The notes beneath the pieces are model-generated. The model was given only the letters and a program-made list of their open reading frames with translations. It searched no databases and was not told the DNA's origin. A stretch of 64,000 nucleotides of DNA from Hemerocallis citrina (taxonomy: Eukaryota; Streptophyta; Magnoliopsida; Asparagales; Asphodelaceae): the NCBI GenBank assembly GCA_017893485.1, contig CM030364.1:41209825-41273824 (forward strand), in the 5' to 3' direction. The position numbers and the translations under genes are program-made. Of this stretch, positions 37,075 to 49,500 are shown piece after piece (the first letter of the stretch is position 1; each line of letters begins with the position of its first letter).

Positions 37075-37626
37075 CTTTGCTTGTAATAGCAACTCGATCG
37101 ACACGTTAGAAATTGTATTATATCTTTGCTTGTTATATTAAATTAGAAAAATTAGAGTCAATTAAAATTGTATATAAGAAATATGTTAGTGTATAAAACA
37201 TATTTGTGAATTGAATTCTTCATTTCATTAGAAATTGTGAAAATTGTATAACTTAAATTCATACGAATAATATTTCAATATTTTTTGCCAATTTCACTCT
37301 TTCAATCTTATTATTATTTTTACGATTTTTTAATGTTTATTAGTATTATTAGTATTATTAGTATTATTATTATTTTAAGCTAAAAATATTTATAAAAAAA
37401 ACCTAGCTATCTAAACGGGCCAACCCGCTGGTCGACCCGACCCAACCCGGGTTGGACCCTAAAGGGTTCACGAGTTGGGCGGATCGCCTAATACAACTTT
37501 GGGCCCGGTCCAGCCCGGCCCGCCCCGGCCCGGTTAAGTCGCCAAACCGGCCTGAGCCCGCCCTAGTTATGGTCCAACCCGGGCGGGTTCGGCCCGGCCC
37601 GGCCCGTTCGACCCGAATGCCACCCT

Positions 37627-37924
37627 ATGAAGAGGACAGAATATTTTGTGGAGAGAAATAATGGAGGTAAGGGGTTCAAAAGGGGATGATGATGAACTCT
37701 TTTGGATTAGATTTGGAATCTGATTTGCAACCAGCTTTGATAAAATTTATAAAAAAAACAGTGAATAATGGAGGGTTGTGGTGAAAATGAGAGGTAAAGG
37801 ACTTAGGACATGTCCCTTTTCGGGGGGTGGGGGAGGGGCCTCTCCCTCTCTCTGCAGGAGAAATGGAGGCAGCGGCCATTTTTGTGTTCAGATTTCTTCA
37901 TCAGTGTACTGCTTTTGACTGTTG

Positions 37925-37971
<47 letters not shown>

Positions 37972-38268
37972 TACATTTACACATTTACTATTTACCATCC
38001 CATCAATTTGTTTAGCAAGGGAGCAAATATAAACAGATTGATGATATGATACTTAAGCAGTCGCTTACGATGATATTAAAGATGCAACAATTTCATCGTG
38101 TGATAACAAATGCTATATACAATTTGTGAATAGTAAGAACCTTACTGAAATCATCTATATACTCTTACTGTCTTACATGTAGACAATAATTAAAGCTTTC
38201 AAAAGACAGCATTATTTAAGTATAAATATATGTATTGCATATGCTAAAAATTTAATTAGCTGTAGAAT
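37627..38268. other. Short unique segment with a poly-C tract
   Basis: No gene seen. It includes the right-hand hAT target duplication and a poly-C run. Confidence 0.5.
37927..37969. repeat. Poly-C tract of 43 bases
   Basis: Uninterrupted C run, the longest G/C homopolymer in the window. It creates proline-rich open frames that are not genes. Confidence 0.95.
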
Positions 38269-39462
38269 TGATGTAAAACTAACCCTAAATAGAGAATTTC
38301 TAAAAATCTTAAAGGATTAATTTTATCAACATGTAATACGGATCAAAGTTTGAAGTTTAAACAATTAATCGGTTTGATGGACTTTCAAGAACTGAATCAC
38401 GTTTAAAAATCTGAATTAATAATTTAATTCTACAATCAATAATTAAATCCTAAGTGTTCTTAACAAAAAAAAGATTCAATATTAATTCGTACGCTAATCA
38501 AGTAAGTGGAACACTCAATTTCAATATTTGTGGTCAACAGTTAAATTGAATAATATAATAGAGATGATAAAGTAGTATAACACAAATACTTGAGAAGGAA
38601 AAGAGTATACCGAGGTTTGAAGAACAGTCACAACAATCAAGGAAGAAGCTACTGTCAGAAATGGCTGGTGGCTGGATCTGGAGGAGCAGGGAAGCTACTG
38701 TTGTCCTCAGCGGAAGGCGACATTGGGAGGGCACTGGTTGTCGATGCCACTGTTGGCTTTGCTATCGTCAGGAGGAGCGGAGTCGACGGCGTCTAGTGGG
38801 TGTTCAGGGGTCGACGAGAGATAGGGACGGGGTAAGGAGGAGCAGTCGACTGATGGGTTCGACGGGAAATGAAGTCGGTGAAAATGGCAAGATCGGAGGT
38901 TGAAGGAGAGTGGTTTGAATGATAAGGCGACGTAGGTCTGGGTCGAGGTGGAGGAAGAGGATCGGGATCTGGGGATGGTGACGGCTATGTTGGAGGTCGA
39001 GCGGGGTTGTTGTCAAGGTCGAGACGTGGGAGAACTAGGGTTTCGGTCGGGGTTGGGGTAGGAGGAAGAGGACGATGTGTTATTTTGATTTGGGGATTAG
39101 GGTTAGATTGATTTTATTGGGGAGTTGGGGTAGATTTTAGAGTTAATCACTAACCCTAAAATTGTATTAGAATTTATCACAAACCCTAATCAGTTGGATC
39201 TCAATTGTATCACACAAAGAAGAGAAGAAGAGCAAAACTCAACACAATAATTTTTAATTAAGAAAACATATCTTTCTCATTAATCTCATGGCCTATAAAT
39301 AGGCTCAAAACAAATCTTAATACAAATCTCAAAAGATTTTAAAATCTCAAAAATATTCTAATGCAAAAAAAGAAAGATTACATATAGCTATAATTGCTCC
39401 CAAAAAAAAATATGGTACTGAAATAAAAAATACTAAATTAAACAGAACTGATGTCCTCATCA
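38269..39462 (-). mobile_element. Solo LTR of a gypsy element
   Basis: TGATGTAAAACTAACCC to ATGTCCTCATCA, 1,194 bp, flanked by AGAAT on both sides (38264-38268 and 39463-39467). It aligns throughout with the two LTRs at 54506 and 57816, whose element has its genes on the minus strand, hence the orientation given. It carries the palindromic TATA-like box GCCTATAAATAGGC near 39290. Recombination between two LTRs is the usual origin of such copies. Confidence 0.88.
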
Positions 39463-40539
39463 AGAATTTTACTAGAGCAGTGACAAGCAAAATAAAGAAT
39501 ATTTTCTTACGAACAAACTTTGTGCCATGTTTGCATAAAAGCATCGAGAAGGAATGCATAGTGAGATAAATTTCAGACAAGAAAATCTTCGAATCCAAAA
39601 CCAATCCCCACCCATGACCCACCCAAGAAGACCAAAACAAACCACCACCACAAACACAAAAATTTACAGAAAAGAGAAGATTAATTTTCATACTCACAAT
39701 GCATTTGCATGTTTTCAGTAGAAAGACTATATAGTCAATATGATGATCATCCTGAAGTGGCTTTGACTTATGGTATATTCATATTATAATTTGCTTATTA
39801 TTGAATAACGCAATATTTTCTGATTAGAAGGACAAACAATTTGTAAATTTCTCACAAGATTGTGATAATAACGGCAGATAGAAGTAGTACGGGAAATTTT
39901 CAAAGTAACAGAAGTATAATTGATACCCAAAGATAGCCCTCATGTCTGCATCAATATATATGATAATGGAAATTAAGTGACTACGAGAAACTGATAGTGT
40001 ATCTCCAAAAAACAATAATTGCGCACGGAAAAAAAATAAGTTAAAAGTGTTAGACTACCTAAAGAAGTTGATTTCAGACAAGGATAAATGGTCTTTCAGA
40101 TAATCTCCCCTCCTCTCCTCTCTCTCCCTCGTCCTCTACCTACTTAAATTTTAACTAACAGAATAACAGCAATTTAAAAGCATTCAAAAACCAAATAGTT
40201 GTGTAGTCTCCTTAATTTGCATAGATCCCAGAGTAAACATATAGAACCAGCAGAAAATATGTATAAATAAATTACTTTCTAACTTGTAGAGTTTGTCTTA
40301 CATACTAGTCACATAATACGGAAACGTTGCATTTTGAACAGAAATAATTAGTTACGATTACAAAAACCTATGGTTTCAACACTCACACTCAGGATCAGCA
40401 AATAGACTTGAAAATAATAGAACATCAATAAATGTGTAATGATATAATACATAAACAAAAAAAGGGAGAAAAAAACATGCTTTTCGTGAATATAATAGCA
40501 GCTAGAAAAACAGGCATTTGAATTGAGGCGAATAAATAT
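39463..40539. other. Region downstream of the UDP-GlcNAc pyrophosphorylase gene
   Basis: Presumed 3' UTR and flank of the minus-strand gene. AT-rich, with no other gene visible. I could not settle on one polyadenylation signal. Confidence 0.5.
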
Positions 40540-43500
40540 CTAGAAAGTGATCTCACTGGGTGCATGAAATGTTCTTCCACGGCATATAGCTTCAAGGTTT
40601 TCCCCACCATATGAACAAAGAGGGGAGATTTCCACACCTGAAACCAATAGTTGTTTTTGTATTGAGAATAGTTTGTTTGTTTGGTTTTTTTTGGGTCCTT
40701 TGTTTATGTTATCAACACAAAAAACTGGGTCATTTGGTTTATAAAGTGGAGTTCATGCAAATATTTAAAGGATTGGAGCAAACCAATGCTGTCAGAACCG
40801 GACTGGACGGGCCGGTTGAACCAGGTTTGACTGGAACCGGCACTAAACCGGTCAATTCTGACTTGAACCGAAAGTTATCAGAAAACCGAACGAACAGCAG
40901 AGCACCAAGCAGTTCAACTGTGAACCGGTTAACCCCGGGTTCGATTGACAAGGCTAGAAGTTATTTTTAACAAAAAATAAAGTGGGAAGAACGAAATAGC
41001 ACCCAAAGTTTGCCTTAATTCCCAAATAGCACCCAAAGTTTTTATAATACCTAAATAGCACAAGAAATTTTTAAAATAGGACAAAAAACCCGTTCTGTTA
41101 ATTTTTAAGTGGAAATAGTGTGAAAGTACAGAAATGACCCCATGCCTTCTTCCATTTTCAGTTCTTCTTCATTTTTTTTTCAGTTTTTCTTCTTTTGATT
41201 TTTTAACTTTTTGTGGAGATGAAGGTGATGGTGATTAGTTTCGGAGGTGGTGGAGATGGTGGTCGGTGGTGGAGATGGTGGTGGTTGATGGAGATGGTGG
41301 GCGGTGGTCGGTGGTGGTGATGGGGATATATTTTGTAATTTGTACAAGGAGATGTGAGCAATTTCGACATTTCACACGCTTCTTAACGGGTTTAAACCTG
41401 TTACGAGGTATATTCAGGGAATATTTCATTAACTTAACGGAAAACTTAACGGCATGTGTTTTTTGGTCCTATTTTAAAAACTTCGGGTGTGCTTGGGATT
41501 ATAAAAATTTTGGGTGCTATTTGGAAATTTGGATAAACTTTGGGTATCATTGGTCATTTACCCAAAAATTAAATGTTACTTGATAGGATTAGATCCTGTA
41601 TCCCATGTTTAAAATTCTGCAACCCAACCACTATGATTTTGCAGTTTTGAAATATTGATACATAGTATAATATATGTCTGATATATCTAAAACTTACTAT
41701 TTCAAACTGGCCCTTCCAACGATGGTCCCGGTTCAACCAAAGTGAACCGTCAGTGGGAAACTAATAGACCGAACCTGCCTCCTTATCGGTTCGACGGCAG
41801 GTCCAGTTCTGACAACATTGGAGCAAACTCTAACCTGCCCAATCTAGCCCATTTGACATCTAGACAGAACAAGAATTTGGTCAAGAATATAACGTATAAA
41901 AGATTATGTTTATATTTCATTGTTTGAAAGAAAAAACAAGCATTATTAAATTATAGTATCACACATAATGTCGTACGCACATGCACATGCACACATCATT
42001 TTCAAGAGTATTTAGTTAAAAGAAAGGATAACCAATAACTAAACTATACAAATTGAGTACAACAAAAATTCAGAATTCAGACAGGACAATTACCTGTCAA
42101 ATATAGTGGCACTGAATGTGTCAAGAAGCCACCCGCAGCAACCACCCAACGACTGTGAAGGCGGAGAAGCATCAACCGAGCACTATCTGGAGTGTCATAA
42201 CTTGCTCCATTTGCATTTTTAACTGGTGCAAACTCCTCCTCCCGCAAGACCTGATATTTAGATTCCAACATGCATTAAATAAATATTTCCCAGTGATTTG
42301 TTGACCCTTCGTCTTTTACATGTTATTTGTCTTTTTTTTATAAGAAAAATGTATTTGAAGAATATTAGCTTACAGAAAGAAATTCAGTAAACTACGAGGC
42401 ATAAAAACCAGTAAACCACTACATATAGAAGAGCTTGCAAAATTGGACAAAAACAAACCTCAAAAAGAGCTGTTGAAGGAGAATATGCAAAGGCATCAAA
42501 TATAAACTGCTCCAGTTTTAAGCCCATCGTATAACCATGGATAGAAGGAATTTTCTTTTCAGCTAGATGATAACTGCATTCAATACTATCCATCAGACAT
42601 GTAATACATAAATATAAAAAATTCAATTGCTGATGAAATAAGTACTCAGCTCAAGTTTATGCTGACAAATTGTTTGGGAAATGTAACAAAGTAGAATACT
42701 GCAACTGTAATCATCCACATTAAAGAGCACTTTGCTAACAAAATAAACGGGCAAGAAAGATCTTTAACCAGTTCAGCCATTCCATTAAATAGGTATTTAT
42801 TATTTTAAGGAAATAGGATAGCCAAAGAAAGTTGGCATCATATAGGTGTTTATATCATATGACTAAAAGTAGAATTTATGCAACGCATATGCTCTATGCA
42901 GTGAGAAATCTTCTATTTTGGTCCACATATAGCCTATTTTGTAAAGATGATTATGCGAATGCATATTTCAATATGCGGGCACATATATAATATGTGCCAG
43001 CATATTTCGAGTATGTGGGCACATAATTCTGATGGACAATTGGGTATATTTATATTAATATGAATAGTTTTTTAGACCCGAAAAAGGAACCGGACCCAGA
43101 CCCGTTTAAAATGAAAAAGTGGCAAAGGCTGCTTATTTCTTTCTTTCTTTCACAAGTAAATAATTTCACAATCGAGCACTACAAACTAATTCTAGTAGTG
43201 GCTTCAAGTCTTTGTTTAATGAATGTTACAATTTGCAAACTAAATCTAGTTATTCCATCTTTTTTTTATTCAATTAATGTTGCAAACTAATTTTCGTAGT
43301 TGTCTACTTGTTCTATGTCTTTGATGAGTTGATGAATGTTGCAAATTGCTTTTAATAGTTGTTTTATGTCTTTTTTAGTAGTGTTCATATTAAGCAGTTA
43401 TGCTATTCTTACATATATTTTATATCCTTTCGATGTTTACAATATTTTTTTTTCTGGATTCTTTTCTTTTTCTGATTTGTCTTTTTTTCCTAATTTTAAC

Positions 43501-46500
43501 AATGAAAAAATTTAATAAGAGAAGTGTGCAACCACATATGTCGTCGCATATGCAGTGTATGCGGCCAAGAAAAGCACAGTACTGCATACCGCCTTCCATA
43601 ACACTTATCTTATCTAAAAAACAAATCGTATTCCGGAGGCAAAGACAATATTAAAGGTGCTTATTAAGAATAATAAGTGCATTTAGGCTTCATTCAGAAA
43701 TGAAGCCAAAGGTAAGTGAAGATAATTGGAGATATCAGTAGGTAACATCATTTCAGTTATTCTACTTTAGGCTGCTCAAGAACATTGGAGTCAGTTAACT
43801 CGAATTATCTCACCCAAAAGTTGAAATAATAGGCGGTATCTAAACTCCATTTTAATGTATTTACAGCTACTGAACTTTTTCTCCTCTCTTTTTCCAACTC
43901 CACCTGTTAAATAAACACTAATACATCATAAGATAACTACATATATCATTTAAAAATACAAATGCTACTAACAGTTTACAAACAGTTACCTCCTTCAAAA
44001 ATAACTCCAATTATCTAACAAACCCTTGTAAGTTTATAGCAAAACCTACTGCTGCAGAAGGCTAATCAACTTTATAAAACTATACTGGTCATTTGGTTGG
44101 CTGTAACTTTCCCTGTCAATGAACATGGCTTTAATAAAATTTAAGCATTTCTTTACTCCTTTTTTTCCTTGCATAGTTTGACATGTATTCGCACTCTCAT
44201 AGCAATCATGCTAAAACTTACAAGTATGGGCTCTAATATCACTAACGCAGCCAAATAAGTGAAGCTGTGCACCAAGGGGAAGTTTGATGAGTATTATGTG
44301 CCAACAAATTCAAGGCTCAATCAGTCTACCATATTATAAGTAGTAAACTTTTCCTCATTAGTGAAGCTATTTATTCATCTTCTATTTTCAGCTCCTAGAA
44401 TGTTACCCAGGTCTACATAGCTTTCTAATGCAATCTATGGATGGCAATCCACTTGGTGACATGTCATGAGATAGGACTATAGGACTATGGGAGGAAGTTA
44501 TCTGATTTAAGTGTGGTTGTTGGGATGTGAAATGTTGGTCGGGTGGGTATGAGGATGTGTGTGTGAGGGGGGTAGTGGGCAGCTGCAGTAACTGACTTTT
44601 CGTAGGAAAATATAATTAAAAACAGTATCTCAGTAAATATTATGACCGACTCAGCTAAGCCCGAGATCTCAAGTAAGATTAGGGAGTAGGGCTACTACAG
44701 ATGGATGAAATCATGAAAATGACATTACCAGGCAATCACTGATGCAGATTCTTTTGAATGGACTTTATGGGAGGTAAGGTAATGGAACAAAGGAAAGTGG
44801 AATTGGTTGTGAAAAGAGACATAGAATGAGAGTACTCACATACTATCCTTTTCAAGCCCATTTGCTACTTGATTCAGAAAATCCAAAGTAAACATATGCA
44901 AGCATACCTAAAAAAACATGAGTGCACAAGTTCATTATTAGACATAAAGTCAGACAGCAAAAGCAAAAAAAGGTATTACATAATTTTGAGAACAGAAGTA
45001 TATATAAGAATGTAATCTTTCTTTAAAAGTATTACTTTATGTTGAAGAAAGAAAACGGGAAAAGCTATGAAAAAAATCTAAGTTAAAGATTTAATTAGGA
45101 GGCTAAGATTTTCAAAAACTAGCTAATAGTATATCAACCTATTGCAAGTTTTAAATAAAATAAACAATTAAAAGTACATGACCAATGTATAGAGAAGGTA
45201 AGGGTCAATAATCTTTGATAACTAATCACGTGATTGAATTGAAATTACTTTTGTTGGTCGTTGTCTTGATAAAATGTTTCCATGTAAAACTTTAACAAAA
45301 CAAGATTTTGGCTACTTCATGCCCCATATCCATGCTGGTTAATTCTAATGCAACATAGGAAGCTACATATAGCTAAAAGATCAGCCATGAACAAAAAAAA
45401 CCGTGTAGTAATTCAAAAGAATACTAGACATGTCCCTCTTGGCACAAAGAAATCTAATACTTAGCAATCAAAAAATGGGAGAGGAAGAAAGAAAAAGGGG
45501 ACACTAAACTGTTTGACAAGAAACAAAATTATGATCAAACAAAATTAACTGATTTCAAGAAAAGGTTGGTTCGGAGAAAACAGAAGATGTTTGACCAGCA
45601 AAAGGATTTCTGATCCACTGTAATGACTTGTACCTAAAAAAGGTAGGATTGGTCAGATTTGTTAGGAGAAAGTACAGTCAAATTAGGAGATTATATTTTG
45701 TCAAGTCAAGGTTGTCAAAGGAATTAGACATTCTCAAATAGAATTGAGAGACTACTTCATCCCTCCTTGAGTTCTGAAAGAACAGATATGCATATGAGCA
45801 ATATTCTTTTAGGATAGATGATCAATTCCTGTTACTATGATCTCATAAGGACTGAACTAGACATCTAATAGTTATTTTTCTATGTTCGTGTACTTGATCT
45901 AGTAGGTGCTTGAACATATATGTTTAATCTATTTCCAAGACTCCCTTGTACTAAGTGATAGAACACTTCCACAAGCACAAAGATTCAAAATTAAGAAAGA
46001 AAAGAGCCCCACTTTTTCTGATTTGGTATCCACTGCCGTGGTAGAAGGTTCAACTCTTATTAGTTCCTTTTCTGTATTTTCCTAGTTGCTTCCATTTGAT
46101 TTCTCCTTAAATATTTTCACTGCATATCAAAAGTCATGCTGTTCTTTTATACTCCGAACCTCATGTTGAACCACCCCAAACGCTTTTCCTTCTTTGCTTA
46201 CAATTATACTTCAGACTACCAAGAAGGTCTAGGAAAAATATGGGCAGCTCAAAACCATTTAAACGGTTAGATATGCAACCTCTAGCATAACTTCTTCTTT
46301 ATCTTTTATCTTCCTTCTCCACAGTACAACTTATGTATAGGTTCGAAGTAGATTCCATAGAGACATTATCACTCAATTCTATCATCTAGAAATTCTATCT
46401 TCCCTATCTCACTGGTAGTGAACAGAAGGTGCTTCAAACTACACATTCCTCTAATCACAAAACAAAGTTGATTTTTGAAAACTAAGTTCATTGCTAGGTT

Positions 46501-49500
46501 CACAAGTGTAACACAAGGACCGAATCAACAAACTACTATGCGGACCAAGAGATGAAGATTCTCGTACCATGAAAATATATTAGATTGTAACAAAATTTGA
46601 CTTTTAAATCTTTGCAGCTCAAATAACAACATATATTTTTAAATGTTGCATATTAGAGATTATTAAATTGAACTTAACTAAACAAATTCTGCAGAGGAAT
46701 CTGAAATTTATTAATGTAGATTATAAAATAACGTCATTATATTAGGTCAGTAGAAAATGGATAAAGAATTACATTACTCCAACAATATCGAAGTCGCCCA
46801 GTTGTCTGATTGATCTCAGTGGACATAGATTGATCCATTTCACTGTACTCAAGAACTGTGAGAGGCCCACCTCTACCTCGTTGGACAAACACCCCAACCT
46901 TTTCTTGCGGATAAGCCTGAATGCCAAATCCATAATAATGAGATTAAACGTTGACGATAGAAAGAGTAAACGAACGAACAAAGTGATGCATTAAAATAAG
47001 GTGACCACAAATATAAGCAGACCAAAACATGATTGCATTCTTAAAGATTATTTTCTGCACATAGACCGTAACTTTGGTACATGATTAATCCAATATTATT
47101 ACAATGCTAGTTATTCTCAGTCATCCACAAACTGGCATCTATATTGGAAAAGAACCTGTGCATTTTGAATTTTTGATGGATATTTAAAAGCGGTTTAACA
47201 GTTTACTGGTAGATGGCTATTTGGCATGGATACTTCAGATTAAGTGTATTCAATATGTACTGGATACTTAATACAATTTAATTTGTCGATATATTGAGTA
47301 ACTACTTTTACAATGGACATATAACAAATGATGATTTCTCAAGAAACTTTTGATTTATATAAAAGTGTTTTATATTATACATTACAATCCTCCTATAATG
47401 CTTTTTGTAAGCCTTTTAATCATTCGATGTTAATACTTTATTGTGTGGGGACACAGATCTCATGAGAGGTATATTATATATTATTGAATCTCTTGGCTTA
47501 CTGGCTGAAACTCTTAGGTCTTATATTATCAACAAAAAGGAATTATGTCCATATCCGATTCCCATATTCTTTTGGTACAACATAGTGGTGAGTAGAGTGG
47601 CTTCAAACCAGAAACCACATTAGAATAAATTAATATACTAAATTGAAGAGTAATTAGGCAAATCGGTTATGAGTATCCCTTTCGAATTTCCTCACTAATC
47701 AGCTCTAAGAATCTATGTTTCAATAACTATATCCCAGTCGCTAAAGGGAGTTTAAGCCCTCCCCTCCTGGCTCTTGCCTCACAACAAATCAAGCTCACGT
47801 AGATAATCAGCCACTGGAAGAAAATTTACTTGACCAGGTACTTTAAAAAGGGGGTTCCAGTGTACTTGAAGAGAAATATTAAATGGCGGAATAAATATAC
47901 CTCAAGGAGATGACCGACAAAGTTCTCATGTGTGGATAGCTATCTCAAAATAGTAATCATTCAAAAAGAACATATGCAGTATACCTAGTGACTATGCCCA
48001 AAATCACATTGTGCAAGTGCTTAGAGAAAACAATCATAGACCCTTCTCAACCTAAATAATGATATGCCAAAATAATCTTGAGTAGATGTAGAATTTACTG
48101 ATACCTTTCTTACAACTTTTGCTGCTGCAGCTACACCTTTATCAATAAAGTATCCAAGGAAAGTCGGGTCTGCAACACGTACCTGCTCCCCGTGTTGTCA
48201 GAAATACACTAAAATAAATACGGTCAAGAGATATTAACAACAGCTTACCAGAACATTGTCAACTCCATAACAATCCACATATCTAACACCTCTCATAGCC
48301 ATGTCTTCCAGTAACTTTGAAGATTTTAGAGCTGAGAAAATCGAAGAACAAATAAGAATAAGCTTTAGGTAGATGAAGAAAGGAGGAAAGTAAGTTTTTC
48401 TGCTGTTGTTTGCATTACACTAAATATCTCAAATTCATACCAGAATACAATCCACCATTCCCGTCCGGAGCTTTTGCCACCTGTTACAAAATGAGCTCTA
48501 AAAGTCTTAAAAAGTGAAGAAAATCAGGTTTTAAAAAAAAAATTAAAAAAGAAAGAGAACAAGCATTGACTTATACAATAATAGAGCGGCATGAAATAAG
48601 AAAGGAAATAATAAATGAAACACTGATATCAGATAAATGCAATATATATATGGCGATGATGACTGATGGAATAAAAGTCAATGGTTATGGAAATGAATGG
48701 TGGTAATTGGAGTTCATAATTTGGTAACAAGCCAACATTATGGTGTCAATGCTGCAAACTTCCAAATTATAAGCGAAAGCATGTCAAAGATATATACGTC
48801 AATCCCATATAAAGGGCATTATTTCTAAGCGTATTTAAGGCATAATGGTTATGGAGCCAAGGAGCGCAGGTGTAGTCCCAGGATTATCAACCGTGGTCAA
48901 CCAGGTAAATAGACATTATTTTTCGATTTTATCATATAATTGAAAGAATATAGGAAACAACTAATATTTTAACTCAAAATTAATTCAGATAAACTATGCT
49001 ACCAGTGTCATATTTACCAATTTATTGTTACAACAAGAAGTTGCAATTCTAACAAGCATATCGACAAGTTAGACTGCCAGTAAGGCTAGGTAGCAAGAAA
49101 CATTAAAGAATCAAAGCCTTTCCAACTCCGGTTTCCTGACTTCAATCCGGTGAGTTATAAGGCATACGCTTCAGGCCTCCAATCAACAATTTTTTAAAAA
49201 ATTACATTTTGTGGTGGGGTTGCAACGACAAATTGAAAAAATAGTTGAGCTCCCTGTCATGAGCATGCATCTCCCCTTAGAAAAGGAAGTAGATTTTGTC
49301 TTTTTTTCTCAAGAGAGATCAAAGAAAACCCAAATAACTGGAAGCATACCCCTTAGGCAGGCTATGGTGTAAGACCAAACAATTGTATCATCATATGAAG
49401 GGGGTCGTCTGACTGCTTGAAACCACAAATGCAAAACAACTACTTTTGCATGCAACAATAGTTGCAGAAATTGCAGTTGCAATCTACTGGTTGCAGTTTC

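Larger units (their letters stand above)
34084..37626 (+). mobile_element. hAT transposon with 8-bp target duplication
   Basis: ATGAAGAG lies on both sides (34076-34083 and 37627-37634). The ends CAGGGATGGCAAG and GAATGCCACCCT form the short hAT inverted repeat, followed on both sides by GC-rich subterminal arrays of CGACCCG/CGGGTCG motifs. The transposase inside is broken by two stops and a frameshift. At 3.5 kb the element is otherwise full length, so it is a recently dead autonomous copy. It contains a 37-base poly-G tract. Confidence 0.88.

Noticed and set aside
37810..38049. Proline-run frames across the poly-C tract
   Set aside because: Created by a homopolymer of uncertain true length.
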